In this document: in pieces, positions 32,235 through 42,291 of the stretch
Numbering within the stretch: the stretch's first letter is position 1
Layout of the letters: every line of letters begins with the position of its first letter
NCBI GenBank assembly: GCA_016709495.1
Contig: JADJMS010000045.1
Coordinates: 1 to 64,000, forward strand
From: Candidatus Dechloromonas phosphorivorans
Lineage (GTDB): Bacteria > Pseudomonadota > Gammaproteobacteria > Burkholderiales > Rhodocyclaceae
Reading direction: 5' to 3'
Length of the DNA: 64,000 nt
The notes under the pieces: model-generated
Told to the model about the DNA's origin: nothing
Databases searched by the model: none
The model's input: only the letters and a program-made list of their open reading frames with translations
Program-made: the position numbers and the translations under genes

Positions 32235-34049
32235 TCAGTTAATAATGTACTCGGGAACGAATCGCTTCAGTCCATGCTTCACAGCTGCCACCTCTCGAAC
32301 ACTCGGCAGCAGCCAGTCCAGCAATTCATTAAACTCATCACCACTCATGCTATCCGCCAACTTGGCAATGCGCAGTTTGGGGTGTGGCGTCAGCAAGGTC
32401 GCCTCATCATCTGCCAGCAACTCTTCGTAGAGTTTCTCACCTGGACGCAGCCCGGTAAATTCAAGCTGAATTTCATCTTCAGAAAACCCTGAAAGTTCGA
32501 ATCATGTCGTGCGCCAGATCGACGATTTTTACCGGCTCCCCATATCAAGTACGAAAATCTCACCGCCCTGCCCCATCCAGCCGGCTTGCAATACCAACTG
32601 CGCCGCTTCAGGAATGGTCATGAAATAGCGAACAATGTCGGGATGTGTCACGGTTACTGGCCCACCTCGCGCAATTTGCTCACGGAACTTGGGAATGACA
32701 CTGCCGTTGCTTCCCAGCACATTACCAAAACGCACTGTAACAAACCTTGTTCCGCTGCCTGCTTGCGTTGCCTCGACAAAGCTTTCGGCCAGCCGTTTGC
32801 TGGCACCCATTACATTGGTTGGGTTGACTGCCTTGTCGGTCGAAATCAGGACGAACTTATCGACGCCCGCCTGTTGCGCGGTTCGAGCCAGGGTCAAGGT
32901 ACCCAGCGCATTGGTGCGTACTGCTTGCCAGGCATTGGCGTGTTCCATCAACGGCACATGTTTATACGCTGCCGCATGAAAAATTACCGCGGGTTGTTCT
33001 ACTGAAAGAATTTCTGCGACCCGCTCAGCATCCCGCACATCTCCCGCCCAGCAAGCTCTTTGAAGTGCGGGAAAAACCTGCGCCAACTCTTCATCCATTC
33101 GATAAAGAGCAAATTCGGAAGAGTCGAGCAGGATCAGTCGAGCCGGTTGAAATTTGGCAATCTGGCGGCATAGTTCGGAACCAATCGACCCGCCTGCGCC
33201 ACTGACCAGAACCACTCGCCCAGTCAGCAATTCATGAAGACCAGCATCATCAAGCGAGACAGCCTCGCGCCCCAACAAATCCTCGAGCTCCACTCGCCGG
33301 ATGCTCGATACAGACAAACGCCCCGCCAACAAATCGTCGTAGGACGGCATGGTCATTACGGTCAACCCGGCTGCCGCCGCAAATTCAGCGGCACGGCGTC
33401 GCTCTGAAGGCTTGGCAGCGGGAAGCGCCATGACTACATGCTTAACGCCATATTTTTCAGCCACATCTGCGACCGTCGACAATGGACCGAATACCGGCAA
33501 GCCACGTAAGCGACGGCCAATTTTGCTGGGATTGTCGTCGACCAAGGCAACGGCATACCAGAGACCACTGCGATTCAATTCACGCAACAATGAATCGGCC
33601 GCCTCGCCCGCGCCAAGCACCAATACCGGCTGACCACGCAGCTTGGCAGGACCATAAAGCCGATGCTCTTTCCAGCTACGATAGACAAAGCGACTGCCAC
33701 CCATGACCAAGGCCAGCATCAGCGGGTGCAAGACCAGAACTGAACGGGGAATCGGACCCAGTTCAAAAAAAACAACCGCGGTGGTAGTCAGCAATGCACC
33801 GGTGACAATGGCGGCGATCAGATGCTGAAGATCAGACAGGCTGGCAAAGCGCCACAGCCCACGGTAGAGTCCAAAAGCAAAGAACAGGACACCGAAGAGC
33901 GGCAGTACCCAACATAGAGACTGCACAGCTGACACCGCAAATTCATGCGGAATATCGAAATTGAAGCGCAGCAAGAAAGCCAGTATCCACGCCAGCGCTG
34001 CCGCCACGAGATCGTGGAGAAATGCAGCCAGGGTACGCGGATTGATCAT
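32235..34049 (-). pseudogene. wbpM: WbpM/CapD-type nucleotide-sugar 4,6-dehydratase, frameshifted
   Basis: The enzyme converts UDP-GlcNAc to a 4-keto-6-deoxy sugar, the first step to QuiNAc or FucNAc. The start at ATG 34049 gives four N-terminal membrane helices, a CoA-binding-like Rossmann segment (VLVLGAGEAADSLLREL), then the catalytic SDR domain with VLVSGAGGSIGSELCRQIA and the STDKAVNPTNVMGASKR stretch. Two indels (C-run at 32538-32541 and an extra base near 32496) separate the last 105 residues, which continue EPVKIVDLAHDMIR to RFVPEYIIN. Repaired length is about 605 aa, normal for membrane-type WbpM. It is encoded with a phosphoglycosyl transferase and an epimerase. Confidence 0.88.
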
Positions 34050-34123
34050 GCAACAGCATCCAAAAAAATTAAAGACAGGCAAAGAAACGCCATAACTGTT
34101 CATTTTAACCCGCCAAGCACCAA

Positions 34124-34684
34124 TTAATGCGAAACCCCATCGCGGCTCAGGACCTTGACAAAGGTCAGCCAAAGAATACGTATATCGAACAACAAAGACT
34201 GCCGTTGCAGGTATTCAGCATCAAGCTTTACTTTTTCAGGAATCGGCAGTTCGTCTCGTCCATTCACCTGAGCCCAGCCGGTCAGACCCGGGACCAGTTC
34301 ATGCACACCCAGTTCCGTGCGCTGGGCGACCAGATCATCCTGATTGAATAATGCAGGACGAGGGCCGACAAAACTCATATCCCCCACCAAAATGCTCCAT
34401 AGCTGCGGCAATTCATCCAGGCTCGATTTACGCAGGAATGAACCAACGGGAGTTAGATAGGCATTGGGATCCTTCAGCAAATGGGTAGCCACGGCTGGTG
34501 TGCCAATCTGCATACTACGAAACTTGGGCATTTTGAAAATTTTGTTATGGCGACCGACACGATCTGACCAGTAAAGTGCCGGCCCGGCAGAAGTTAGCTT
34601 CACCATAATAGCCACCACCACAACCGGCACGATCAGTAGCAAAGTGGCGACTAAAGCCAGTAACAAATCGAGCAATCTTTTCAT
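34124..34684 (-). CDS. Initiating sugar-phosphate transferase (PglC/WcaJ type)
   Basis: This enzyme transfers a sugar 1-phosphate from UDP-sugar to undecaprenyl phosphate to start a repeat unit. The 186-aa protein has one N-terminal re-entrant or membrane helix (MKRLLDLLLALVATLLLIVP), then KFRSMQ, FLRKSSLDELPQLWSILVGD and the VGPRP motif with conserved Asp-Glu and Arg, then PGLTGWAQVNGR. The size matches the minimal PglC-like core. Substrate choice (perhaps UDP-QuiNAc or FucNAc) is inferred from the adjacent dehydratase and epimerase. Confidence 0.9.
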   Translation of the reverse strand: MKRLLDLLLALVATLLLIVPVVVVAIMVKLTSAGPALYWSDRVGRHNKIFKMPKFRSMQIGTPAVATHLLKDPNAYLTPVGSFLRKSSLDELPQLWSILVGDMSFVGPRPALFNQDDLVAQRTELGVHELVPGLTGWAQVNGRDELPIPEKVKLDAEYLQRQSLLFDIRILWLTFVKVLSRDGVSH

Positions 34685-35630
34685 TTCTTCATCATTTCGG
34701 ATAAGCCATCATGTAGCGAAACCTTGGCACGCCAACCCAAATCACGCTCAATATATGCAGGGGAATACCAGGCCGAGCCAAGCAAGCGATCCAATGCTTC
34801 AGTATCCAGCGGCACACGGCGCCGTAACCATCGTTCCAAACCATCGCCCAGATTGGCCGCGAAACGCAATAAAGAAACCGGCACCGTCCAGTTGCAAGAG
34901 GGCAAGCCTTGTGCGGCACGCAGCGCATTGAACAATGCGCGCCCGGATGGTGCTTCCTGGCCAGCAACAATGTACGTTTTCCCGGAGGCACGATGATCTT
35001 CGGCCACCAGGCGCATTGCCGAAACCACATCATCGACATGGATGAGTGAACGGTGATTGCCGGTCTCCGGCAAGGGGGGAACCAGCCACGCTTGACCAAG
35101 CGCCCCATTCGTTCCAGATTGCCACGCCCACCCGCTCCATAGACCATTGCTAACCGCAGGTTGACGACATGCATGCCATAACGCTGGCCGGCCGCGAGCA
35201 CCGCAATTTCTGCCGCCCGTTTTGACTCGCCATAAGCTGTATCGGGATTGCCGGGAAAATCTTCGTCAGCACAAACTTCACCTGGCTCAGCCATCGCCTT
35301 GACGCTGGAGAGGAAAACAAAGCGCCGCACCCCGGCCTGACCAGCCGCTTCAACCAGATTTCGCGTACCTTCAAAATTGACCTGCCAATGCATGGCTTCG
35401 TCATCGCCCGATAAGGAAGAAAAAGCGTGGGCGTAACCGGCGCAATGAAAAACACGCTCGATACCTGCGCAAGCCAAGCTCAGAGATGGTTTATCGGACA
35501 AGTCACCATTAAAAATATTGTTGCCAAGAACAACTTGCCGACTCAGGGTTCTACAACTGCGCCCCTCCTCAAGCAAGGTATGGCCAAGTCGCTTCCCGAT
35601 AAATCCTGTTGCGCCAGTAATCAAATCCAT
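34681..35630 (-). pseudogene. NAD-dependent epimerase/reductase (WbpV-like), frameshifted
   Basis: This extended SDR has LITGATGFIGKRLGHTLLEE at residues 3-22, FLSSVKAMAEPGE, and the catalytic AYGESKRAAE near 131. The N-terminal frame runs to GWFPP; the C-terminal frame resumes PETGNHRSLIHVDDVVSAM and ends DGLSEMMKK. One G is missing from the plus-strand run 35074-35079. Repaired length is about 316 aa. By position next to wbpM it could reduce or epimerise the 4-keto sugar to give QuiNAc or FucNAc, as WbpV does in Pseudomonas; the exact product is not determinable here. Its stop overlaps the next ATG. Confidence 0.8.
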
Positions 35631-35638
35631 ACAATCAA

Positions 35639-36406
35639 TCAGACAGCTGACGGCAAACGACCCGCATACTTTAGGAAATAGCGGCCCATGCTAGCCAAAT
35701 GCCAGCGCAAATGACGCATGCTGCGATGACTGTCACGGCGAGCATCATGGATCACAGCAACCCTTGGGCAAGCGATCAGTTTCAAGCCGTTTTTCCAGAT
35801 TCGGGCACAAACATCCACATCTTCATAGTAAAGAAAATAGCCTTCATCAAAGCCGCCAAGCTGTAAGAAATCATGACTACGAAACAACATGAACATCCCT
35901 GCCACCCACTCTGGGCAAAATGATTCCTGCCCGTGTTCAACTGAATAGCGTCCATCACTGACACCAAAAAATTTTTTACCCAATGAAATCAGAGTCGGAA
36001 AATATCTGATGCTGTCTTCAATATGACCTTGAGGAGCCGTCACCAATGGTGCCGCCAAAGCAGAATGAGTTCGTTCAATTTCTGCAAGCAATTCCGCGAA
36101 CGGATTACCGATGAGCTCAATATCTGGATTTACAACGCAAAAATAGGTTTCGCGACATAATAAGAATGCCGCATTGTGATTTGCCCCAAAACCCTTGGGC
36201 TGTGGATTTCGAATAACAGTGATACGTTCGTCCTGTGGCAAATGCAGCTCTTCTGGCAAATTGATTGTGAGCAGAATACGGTTTACCTGATTGCAACCCA
36301 ACAACGCAACGGCCAAACACTCAACCATCTCACCATGTCCATGACTGACAATCGAGACAGCAATCATTCTCTTCATCATGGACTCACATTCGGCAATTGG
36401 CCTCAT
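35639..36406 (-). CDS. Glycosyltransferase family 2
   Basis: The GT-A fold protein starts (after a short leader) with MIAVSIVSHGHGEMVECLA. It has NPQPKGFGANHNAAF, the metal-binding VVNPDIEL (NPD in place of DxD) and GGFDEGYFLYYEDVDVCARI, the pattern of rhamnosyl- and related transferases. The frame opens at ATG 36406, overlapping the stop of the upstream gene (ATGA); ATG 36379 or 36367 could be the actual start. The sugar donor is probably dTDP-rhamnose, judging from the linked rfb genes, but this is inference. Confidence 0.85.
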   Translation of the reverse strand: MRPIAECESMMKRMIAVSIVSHGHGEMVECLAVALLGCNQVNRILLTINLPEELHLPQDERITVIRNPQPKGFGANHNAAFLLCRETYFCVVNPDIELIGNPFAELLAEIERTHSALAAPLVTAPQGHIEDSIRYFPTLISLGKKFFGVSDGRYSVEHGQESFCPEWVAGMFMLFRSHDFLQLGGFDEGYFLYYEDVDVCARIWKNGLKLIACPRVAVIHDARRDSHRSMRHLRWHLASMGRYFLKYAGRLPSAV

Positions 36407-37323
36407 GGCATTTTTCCGACCCGACCGGCCAAGCCATCACGAAAACCACGATACATCATGCCCAAACAGGCAAATCGAACCGGCGAAAAAACACCAAAGT
36501 AAGCCATCGCGCGTAGACAACGACCGAAATCTGCTAATTTCCAAAAGAACGGCATATAGCTTCGACTTTGCAGCAGCGTGCTATTCCGGAAAATATAGTA
36601 GTAACGAAATGGTGAATGATGCGGGATGGTGCGCCAGCGGAGAAACCAGAATTTGCTCCGTTTATCGCCCAAAGAATGCAACATGCGTGCATTGCATGCC
36701 CCGAAAAGTCGATACCCTTGAGACTTAGCTCTGAAACACCACTCCGTGTCTACATGGTCAATGAACAATTCGTCATCCATTCCACCGACCACATCAATCG
36801 TAGCCATCGGAATAAGCGAACCCGAAGCAATCAGAAAATCAGCTTCAACAACCCGGTTGCTCTCCTCGCAACCAACCCGCTTGAAGCCGAAGAATCCGAC
36901 CTGGACAAAACCGGAGAGCAAACCATCTTCAGCATCCTTGTAGATCGGCGCTACAGCGCCTAACGGAACATTGGCAGCCAGTTGCTTCTCAGCAACCAAT
37001 TTGAGCTTTTCCACCATATCCGGTGCCGGTTCACTGTCCTGATCAGACAAAATGACGTAGCTCGCCCCTTCTACCTTGGCACGATTTATACCAACATTTT
37101 GTGCCAAAGCGATTCCCTTGTTATCAAAGAGGGGAATCACTATAAATGGAACTTCAGTATGATATGCCGCAAGCCAGGCCAGCGCTGAAGCGCCGGATCC
37201 ATTATCGACAACGACAATTCCATCCACTTGTTGAACCATGGCGCGAAGTAAAACTGCCAACGTTTCCAAGTCGGGCTGGTAAGTTACAACAACAGCCCAG
37301 ACACTCCCGTTATTATTTATCAT
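36403..37323 (-). CDS. Glycosyltransferase family 2 (rhamnosyltransferase-like)
   Basis: The 306-aa protein has the N-terminal nucleotide-sugar fold (VWAVVVTYQPDLETLAVLL, VDNGSG), a DQDSEPAPDM motif in the DxD position, and FIDHVDTEWCFRAKSQGY. This layout closely follows WbbL/RfbF-type rhamnosyltransferases, including a hydrophobic C-terminal region that may touch the membrane. It overlaps both neighbours by a few bases in the surface-glycan operon. The acceptor sugar is unknown. Confidence 0.87.
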   Translation of the reverse strand: MINNNGSVWAVVVTYQPDLETLAVLLRAMVQQVDGIVVVDNGSGASALAWLAAYHTEVPFIVIPLFDNKGIALAQNVGINRAKVEGASYVILSDQDSEPAPDMVEKLKLVAEKQLAANVPLGAVAPIYKDAEDGLLSGFVQVGFFGFKRVGCEESNRVVEADFLIASGSLIPMATIDVVGGMDDELFIDHVDTEWCFRAKSQGYRLFGACNARMLHSLGDKRSKFWFLRWRTIPHHSPFRYYYIFRNSTLLQSRSYMPFFWKLADFGRCLRAMAYFGVFSPVRFACLGMMYRGFRDGLAGRVGKMP

Positions 37324-38362
37324 TCTTTTTTACACAAGCCAATGTAATGAACTCACGGGAGTCAGGAGAAAAAAGCGCGCGTATTTCGGCCAGCATTTGT
37401 CCGAATACAGAATGCTTTAACCGCGCCGATTTGCCAGCTTTCGCCAAGATTATTCGGCTTTCTTGCCACATGGCACCAGTCGCAAAGCTGCTGAAACAAT
37501 CTCGAACGTCAGAAAAACCGATTTCCTGCATTTTACTTTTCAAACATGCTCTCGAAAAGAGATGCAGGTGACGCGGCGGCTCTAGGCCTCGCCAATATGA
37601 GTCAAAAAAAATCCGTCCATTACCATTCATGTTGGGCGTATCTAACCATAAAACACCACCCGGCTTTAGCAAGCGGTAACAAGCAGTCAAAATATTCCAC
37701 GGATCGTAGGCGTGCTCAAGGACATGACTTAATGTAATGCGGTCATAACACGCACTTTCATCACTCAATAAATCGATCGTTCCTTCAAGCACATCAAGCC
37801 CTTTTGCGCGTGCAACCGCTACGGCAACAGGATCAAAATCGAGACCTCGAACCTGCCAACCGGCATCGCGTGCAAAGGCCAGATAACTACCGTTGCCACA
37901 ACCGATATCAAGCAATCTTCCCCCACTCTTGGGCAAGGGTTGGAGATTGCGCGCCAAAACTGTATCAAGCCCCTGTCGCCAGATCGGAAACAGGCGAATC
38001 AACCATCTTCCTGGCCACATAACATTGGGTGACTTGACGCCAAATCTGGCAAACAAGTAGTCATTACGCAAGGCATGCCAAATATTGCGAAGCCCGCCCG
38101 AAGTCATTTCATTTGTTTGGTGGGTGTAATACGTGCTGTACGCCCGTCCAATAGTTTCTTGAGTTGGCCGGGGATTGAGATAGCCACTTTTGCACTTGCG
38201 GCATTGATAAAGCGACCACAGGCCAGGAGCGCAAGCAAAAAAATAATCCCGCAAACCAGAATACGCCAACAATCCCCCTGTTGATCCACACAATGGGCAA
38301 GCCGGAACACATTCCAAGCCTTCGGCGGGCCATTCAATCAGCATTGAAGGTGAGGGATTCAT
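37313..38362 (-). CDS. SAM-dependent methyltransferase with N-terminal zinc ribbon
   Basis: The 349-aa protein has CPLCGS and CRKCKSG near residues 22-57, forming a zinc ribbon. A class I methyltransferase domain follows with LLDIGCGNGSYLAFA (about 151-165) as motif I, LSHVLEHAYDP and LLKPGGVLWLDTPN. Such proteins in O-antigen loci methylate sugar chains or termini; the target here is not known. It lies between the glycosyltransferases and the flippase and overlaps the former by 11 bases. Confidence 0.85.
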   Translation of the reverse strand: MNPSPSMLIEWPAEGLECVPACPLCGSTGGLLAYSGLRDYFFACAPGLWSLYQCRKCKSGYLNPRPTQETIGRAYSTYYTHQTNEMTSGGLRNIWHALRNDYLFARFGVKSPNVMWPGRWLIRLFPIWRQGLDTVLARNLQPLPKSGGRLLDIGCGNGSYLAFARDAGWQVRGLDFDPVAVAVARAKGLDVLEGTIDLLSDESACYDRITLSHVLEHAYDPWNILTACYRLLKPGGVLWLDTPNMNGNGRIFFDSYWRGLEPPRHLHLFSRACLKSKMQEIGFSDVRDCFSSFATGAMWQESRIILAKAGKSARLKHSVFGQMLAEIRALFSPDSREFITLACVKKNDK

Positions 38363-38364
38363 AC

Positions 38365-39840
38365 TCAGGTTCTAGGTGATGCGGTGAGTTTGCCTGTTTC
38401 CAGGCCGAGTAAACGCAATTGCTGGAGCAGCAAAATAGCACAAGGCAGAAATAATAGACAAAGCAGGAATAGACGCATCCACTCATTGACCACAGCGCCA
38501 GCCAACCAGAGCAAACCCATTACCAAAGAAGTAAGCCCGATAAGCCCGAAAACAAAACGATAACCAGTGGCTAAAAGACGTTCGACTAAAAATGCCATCA
38601 CCACCATGTCGACCACAATCCGTAGTAACCAAGTAATGACAACTCCTTCAATGCCATATTTTCCAGCAGCGTAAACCAGCACTGTCAGGTAAATAGGCAG
38701 TTCAGCCAGATGAAGTTTAGCAGCCCAATCAGCTCGACCCGCCCCATGCAATACAGTAATGGCGACTTGCCCCAAAGCATTGATAAAAACACCAAGCAGC
38801 AGGACTTGAGCAACAAAATAGCCATTTGCTGCGAAATCACTGTTCAACCACCATGCCAGACCGGTTTCGGCAAACAAAAACAAAGTAGAAACCACCGGCA
38901 ACATGGCCAGAAACAAGACTTTCATTGCCCGTCCATAGAGCGCTTTGGCACCCGGGCGGTCAACTGCAATTTTTCCGGCAATTAGTGGAAATAGTACACC
39001 GGTCAAGGCACCAGAAATTACCCAAAGTCTTGTCACAATTTCGTAAGGTGTTGCGTAATAAGCCACCGCAGTAGCAGAAAGCAACCCACCGATCAGGAAA
39101 CGATCAGCATAAACCATTAGAGGACCAACAATATTTGACAATGTCATCCACCCGCCAAAACTTAGCAAGGGACGTAACTGCTCCCGATCAACCGCCCTCT
39201 GCCCGACTAGCATGGGATCGAGACGAAGGCAAAGATAACGAGTAAACCACCATCCAGCAAGACGCGTAACAGCCAATGAAAGCACCACCGGCACAAGGCC
39301 TTCCGCCAACAGCAGGACCACGACTGGCGCCAGAAAAATACTGATACCCAAGGGAATCCGCACCAAATTGACCAAGTCAAACCGTCCATACGCCTCAAGC
39401 ACACCACGCCAACCCACGGACAAAACAACAAAAGGTAGCGTGAGCGCCATGATCCAAAGAGCCAAGCGCATTTCGTCCTGAATCTCGACAGAAACACGCA
39501 TCCAATCGGCGAGCCAAGGCGCGAGCAAGGCTAACAATAGACCAGCCCCCAAACCTAACCAGCGCATCACGACCAATGCCGTATTTACCAAACTGGGTAA
39601 ATCTGCGTATTTCCCTTGCGCAATTTTCTCTGCAAGCAGGCGCGTTAGAGCACGACCGATGCCCAGATCAAAAAGGCTGAAATAACCGACCAGTAACCAA
39701 CTCAAATTGAGTAGGCCAAAGCGCTCAACGCCCAAATGCCTGACCAAAAACGGAATGGCAAACAACCCGACGCAGAGCGGAAGAATGGCGCCCAGCAAAT
39801 TCCAGAGCGCATTTCCGAAAAAGCTTTGTCGGGTGTTCAA
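38365..39840 (-). CDS. Polysaccharide flippase (Wzx/MATE-like)
   Basis: The 491-aa membrane protein has about 12-14 helices over its whole length and starts NTRQSFFGNALWNLLGAILP, characteristic of the polysaccharide flippase superfamily that moves undecaprenyl-linked repeat units across the inner membrane. The start codon is TTG at 39840 with GGGGTGA just upstream; no better in-frame ATG exists. No Wzy polymerase is evident in the window, so it may be elsewhere or the glycan may be built another way. The 39841-39967 gap holds nothing I can assign. Confidence 0.88.
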   Translation of the reverse strand: MNTRQSFFGNALWNLLGAILPLCVGLFAIPFLVRHLGVERFGLLNLSWLLVGYFSLFDLGIGRALTRLLAEKIAQGKYADLPSLVNTALVVMRWLGLGAGLLLALLAPWLADWMRVSVEIQDEMRLALWIMALTLPFVVLSVGWRGVLEAYGRFDLVNLVRIPLGISIFLAPVVVLLLAEGLVPVVLSLAVTRLAGWWFTRYLCLRLDPMLVGQRAVDREQLRPLLSFGGWMTLSNIVGPLMVYADRFLIGGLLSATAVAYYATPYEIVTRLWVISGALTGVLFPLIAGKIAVDRPGAKALYGRAMKVLFLAMLPVVSTLFLFAETGLAWWLNSDFAANGYFVAQVLLLGVFINALGQVAITVLHGAGRADWAAKLHLAELPIYLTVLVYAAGKYGIEGVVITWLLRIVVDMVVMAFLVERLLATGYRFVFGLIGLTSLVMGLLWLAGAVVNEWMRLFLLCLLFLPCAILLLQQLRLLGLETGKLTASPRT

Positions 39841-39967
39841 AAATCACCCCGCTCGCCGGCTTGAGCAATGGCGAGCACTGATAACAGCGAATAAATTCGC
39901 GAATCAACGACCATGCCGCTGTTGAATTGCGACAAGTCTTAAGCCCAACAAAGAGTCTGCAATCGAA

Positions 39968-40512
39968 TCACTCGAACAGTTCAGCATTTGCGAGCAGTTT
40001 TCCCGCTACATCCTTGGCCGCCAGCTTCGGCTCACCATCCAACGGCCACTTAATCCCGATCGCTGGGTCACTCCACAACAGGCTGCATTCGTATTCTGGC
40101 GTGTAATAATTCGTCGTCTTATAGAGAAATTCCGCCGTTTCACTCAACACAACGAAGCCATGGGCAAAACCCTCTGGAATCCATAATTGCTTTTGTTTTC
40201 AGCACTTAGATGAACACCAACCCATTGCCCGAATGTTTTTGAGCTTTTCCTGATGTCGACGGCAACATCGAATACTTCACCTTGCGTAACACGGACTAAT
40301 TTTCCTTGCGGATTCTGAATCTGGTAATGCAATCCACGCAAAACGTTCCCAGCAGATTTCGAGTGGTTGTCCTGCACAAATTCACGCTTGAGGCCAGTGG
40401 CTTGCTCGAAAGCTTTGGCGTTAAAACTTTCAAAGAAAAAACCTCGCGCATCACCGAAGACTTTGGGTTCGACGACAAGTACATCAGGAATAATAGTGGC
40501 GGTAACTTGCAT
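39968..40512 (-). pseudogene. rfbC: dTDP-4-dehydrorhamnose 3,5-epimerase, frameshifted
   Basis: RfbC is the third step of dTDP-L-rhamnose synthesis. The N-terminal frame has DARGFFFESFNAKAF, FVQDNHSKS and VLRGLHYQ with the catalytic His. After one missing A (T-run 40191-40194 on the plus strand) the frame resumes with LWIPEGFAHGF, LSETAEFLYKTTNYYTPEYE and SDPAIGIKWPL. Repaired length is about 181 aa, normal for the family. The start at 40512 adjoins the rfbA stop codon. Loss would block rhamnose synthesis, but the other three genes are present. Confidence 0.92.
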
Positions 40513-41396
40513 CAGAAAACGCCTTCCTTAAGCAGGGTAAAGAGGTATTTCCCGTAGCCATTTTTGGCTAATGATTGGGCCAGCTTTTCCAGCTGCGCTG
40601 CATCAATCCATTTCATCCGGTAGGCTATCTCTTCAGGACAAGCCACCTTCAAGCCTTGCCGGTGCTCTACTGTTGCAATGAACTGACTAGCTTCGAGCAT
40701 GGATTCGTGGGTGCCAGTATCGAGCCAAGCATAGCCGCGCCCCATGATTTCCACGTTGAGCTGATTCTTCTCGAGATAGACACGGTTTAGATCAGTGATT
40801 TCGAGCTCGCCACGATGCGATGGTTTGATCTGCTTAGCAATATCAACGACTTGATTGTCGTAGAAGTACAGACCGGTCACAGCGTAATTGGATTTGGGTT
40901 CCTGAGGCTTTTCTTCCAGACTGGTGGCTTGGCCTTGGGGATTGAATGCAACGACGCCATAGCGCTCGGGATCTTGCACGTGGTAAGCGAACACGGTGGC
41001 GCCGGTAGTTTGGCCGTTGGCACTGGCAAGCAGTTTGTTGAATTCGTGACCATAGAAGATATTGTCGCCGAGGACCAAGGCTGCATTGTCTTTACCAATA
41101 AACTGCTCGCCAATGATGAAGGCTTGAGCCAGGCCATCCGGGCTGGGTTGTACGGCATAGCTGAGGTTGATGCCCCACTGGCTGCCGTCACCGAGAAGTT
41201 GTTCGAAGCGCGGTGTGTCTTGCGGGGTGGAGATGATGAGGATATCGCGCATCCCGGCCAGCATAAGTGTGGTCAGCGGGTAGTAGATCATCGGCTTGTC
41301 GAAGATCGGCAGAAGCTGCTTGGAAACCGCAAGCGTGGCCGGGTAGAGACGGGTGCCGGAACCACCGGCGAGGATAATGCCTTTGCGTGTAGTCAT
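40512..41396 (-). CDS. rfbA: Glucose-1-phosphate thymidylyltransferase
   Basis: RfbA makes dTDP-glucose, the first step to dTDP-rhamnose. The 294-aa protein has the nucleotide-binding GIILAGGSGTRLYPAT, KPMIYYPL, LVLGDNIFYG and GRGYAWLDTGTHESMLEAS. The start at 41396 (MTTRKGIILAGG) was chosen; the longer frame reaches into rfbD. Its ATG is five bases after the rfbD stop codon. All features are typical and it is intact. Confidence 0.96.
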   Translation of the reverse strand: MTTRKGIILAGGSGTRLYPATLAVSKQLLPIFDKPMIYYPLTTLMLAGMRDILIISTPQDTPRFEQLLGDGSQWGINLSYAVQPSPDGLAQAFIIGEQFIGKDNAALVLGDNIFYGHEFNKLLASANGQTTGATVFAYHVQDPERYGVVAFNPQGQATSLEEKPQEPKSNYAVTGLYFYDNQVVDIAKQIKPSHRGELEITDLNRVYLEKNQLNVEIMGRGYAWLDTGTHESMLEASQFIATVEHRQGLKVACPEEIAYRMKWIDAAQLEKLAQSLAKNGYGKYLFTLLKEGVF

Positions 41397-41401
41397 GGTC
41401 G

Positions 41402-42289
41402 TTAGAGTATCTGCTGAAGTATGTGGTGAACGCCCGTTTCCCAATCAGGAAGCGCTAGGCCGAAGGTAGTTCTGAAATGGGAGGTATCGAGCCGAGAGTT
41501 GGCTGGCCGAGGGGCTGGCAACGGGTAGTCGGCGGTGGTAATGGGATGAATGGTTTCCGGGCTGGCCTTGAGGGTTTTGCCGGCCTTGCTTGCTTCACCG
41601 ACAACGAAACGGGCGTAGTCACACCAGTTGGTTTCTCCCCCCGCGACCAGATGGTAGGTGCCAAAGGGGAAGGTCTGTTTACCTTCTCTTTGGCACTGGC
41701 GCACCAGGTGGGCGGTGATATCGGCGAGCAAGGCGGCAGAAGTGGGGGCACCAAATTGGTCAGCAACGACGTTCAGGCTGTCACGCTCGGCGGCTAGCCG
41801 CAACATGGTCTTGGCGAAGTTGGCACCATGAGCGCCAACAACCCAGCTGGTGCGCAGGATTAGGTGCTTGGCACCGCTTTGTTGCAAAGCCAGCTCGCCA
41901 TCACGTTTGGTACGTCCGTAGACACTTTGCGGGTTGGTTGCATCCTGTTCAGTGTAGTGGCCTTGTTTGGTGCCATCAAATACGTAGTCGGTAGAGTAAT
42001 GAATGACCCAGGCCCCGAGCTTTACAGCTTCTTCGCCAAACACTGCGATGGCTCTTGTATTGATGGCGGCGGCCAATGCCGGTTCTGATTCGGCTTTATC
42101 GACTGCCGTATAGGCAGCCGGGTTAACGATGAGGTCGGGCTGGAGGGCTTGAACCAAGCGACGGATGGCGTTTTCGTCAGCCAGGTTGCATTCAGCGATA
42201 TCGATGGCATGGACTTCGCCGAGCGGGGCAAGCGTGCGTTGAAGCTCGAAGCCGACTTGGCCGTTTTTACCAGTGAGAAGAATTTTCAT
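41402..42289 (-). CDS. rfbD: dTDP-4-dehydrorhamnose reductase
   Basis: RfbD performs the last step to dTDP-L-rhamnose using NAD(P)H. The 295-aa SDR protein starts MKILLTGKNGQVGFELQRTL and has STDYVFDGTK and the YGRTKRDGE catalytic Tyr/Lys motif. The ATG at 42289 is two bases after the rfbB stop. It is intact and of normal length. Confidence 0.95.
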   Translation of the reverse strand: MKILLTGKNGQVGFELQRTLAPLGEVHAIDIAECNLADENAIRRLVQALQPDLIVNPAAYTAVDKAESEPALAAAINTRAIAVFGEEAVKLGAWVIHYSTDYVFDGTKQGHYTEQDATNPQSVYGRTKRDGELALQQSGAKHLILRTSWVVGAHGANFAKTMLRLAAERDSLNVVADQFGAPTSAALLADITAHLVRQCQREGKQTFPFGTYHLVAGGETNWCDYARFVVGEASKAGKTLKASPETIHPITTADYPLPAPRPANSRLDTSHFRTTFGLALPDWETGVHHILQQIL

Positions 42290-42291
42290 GA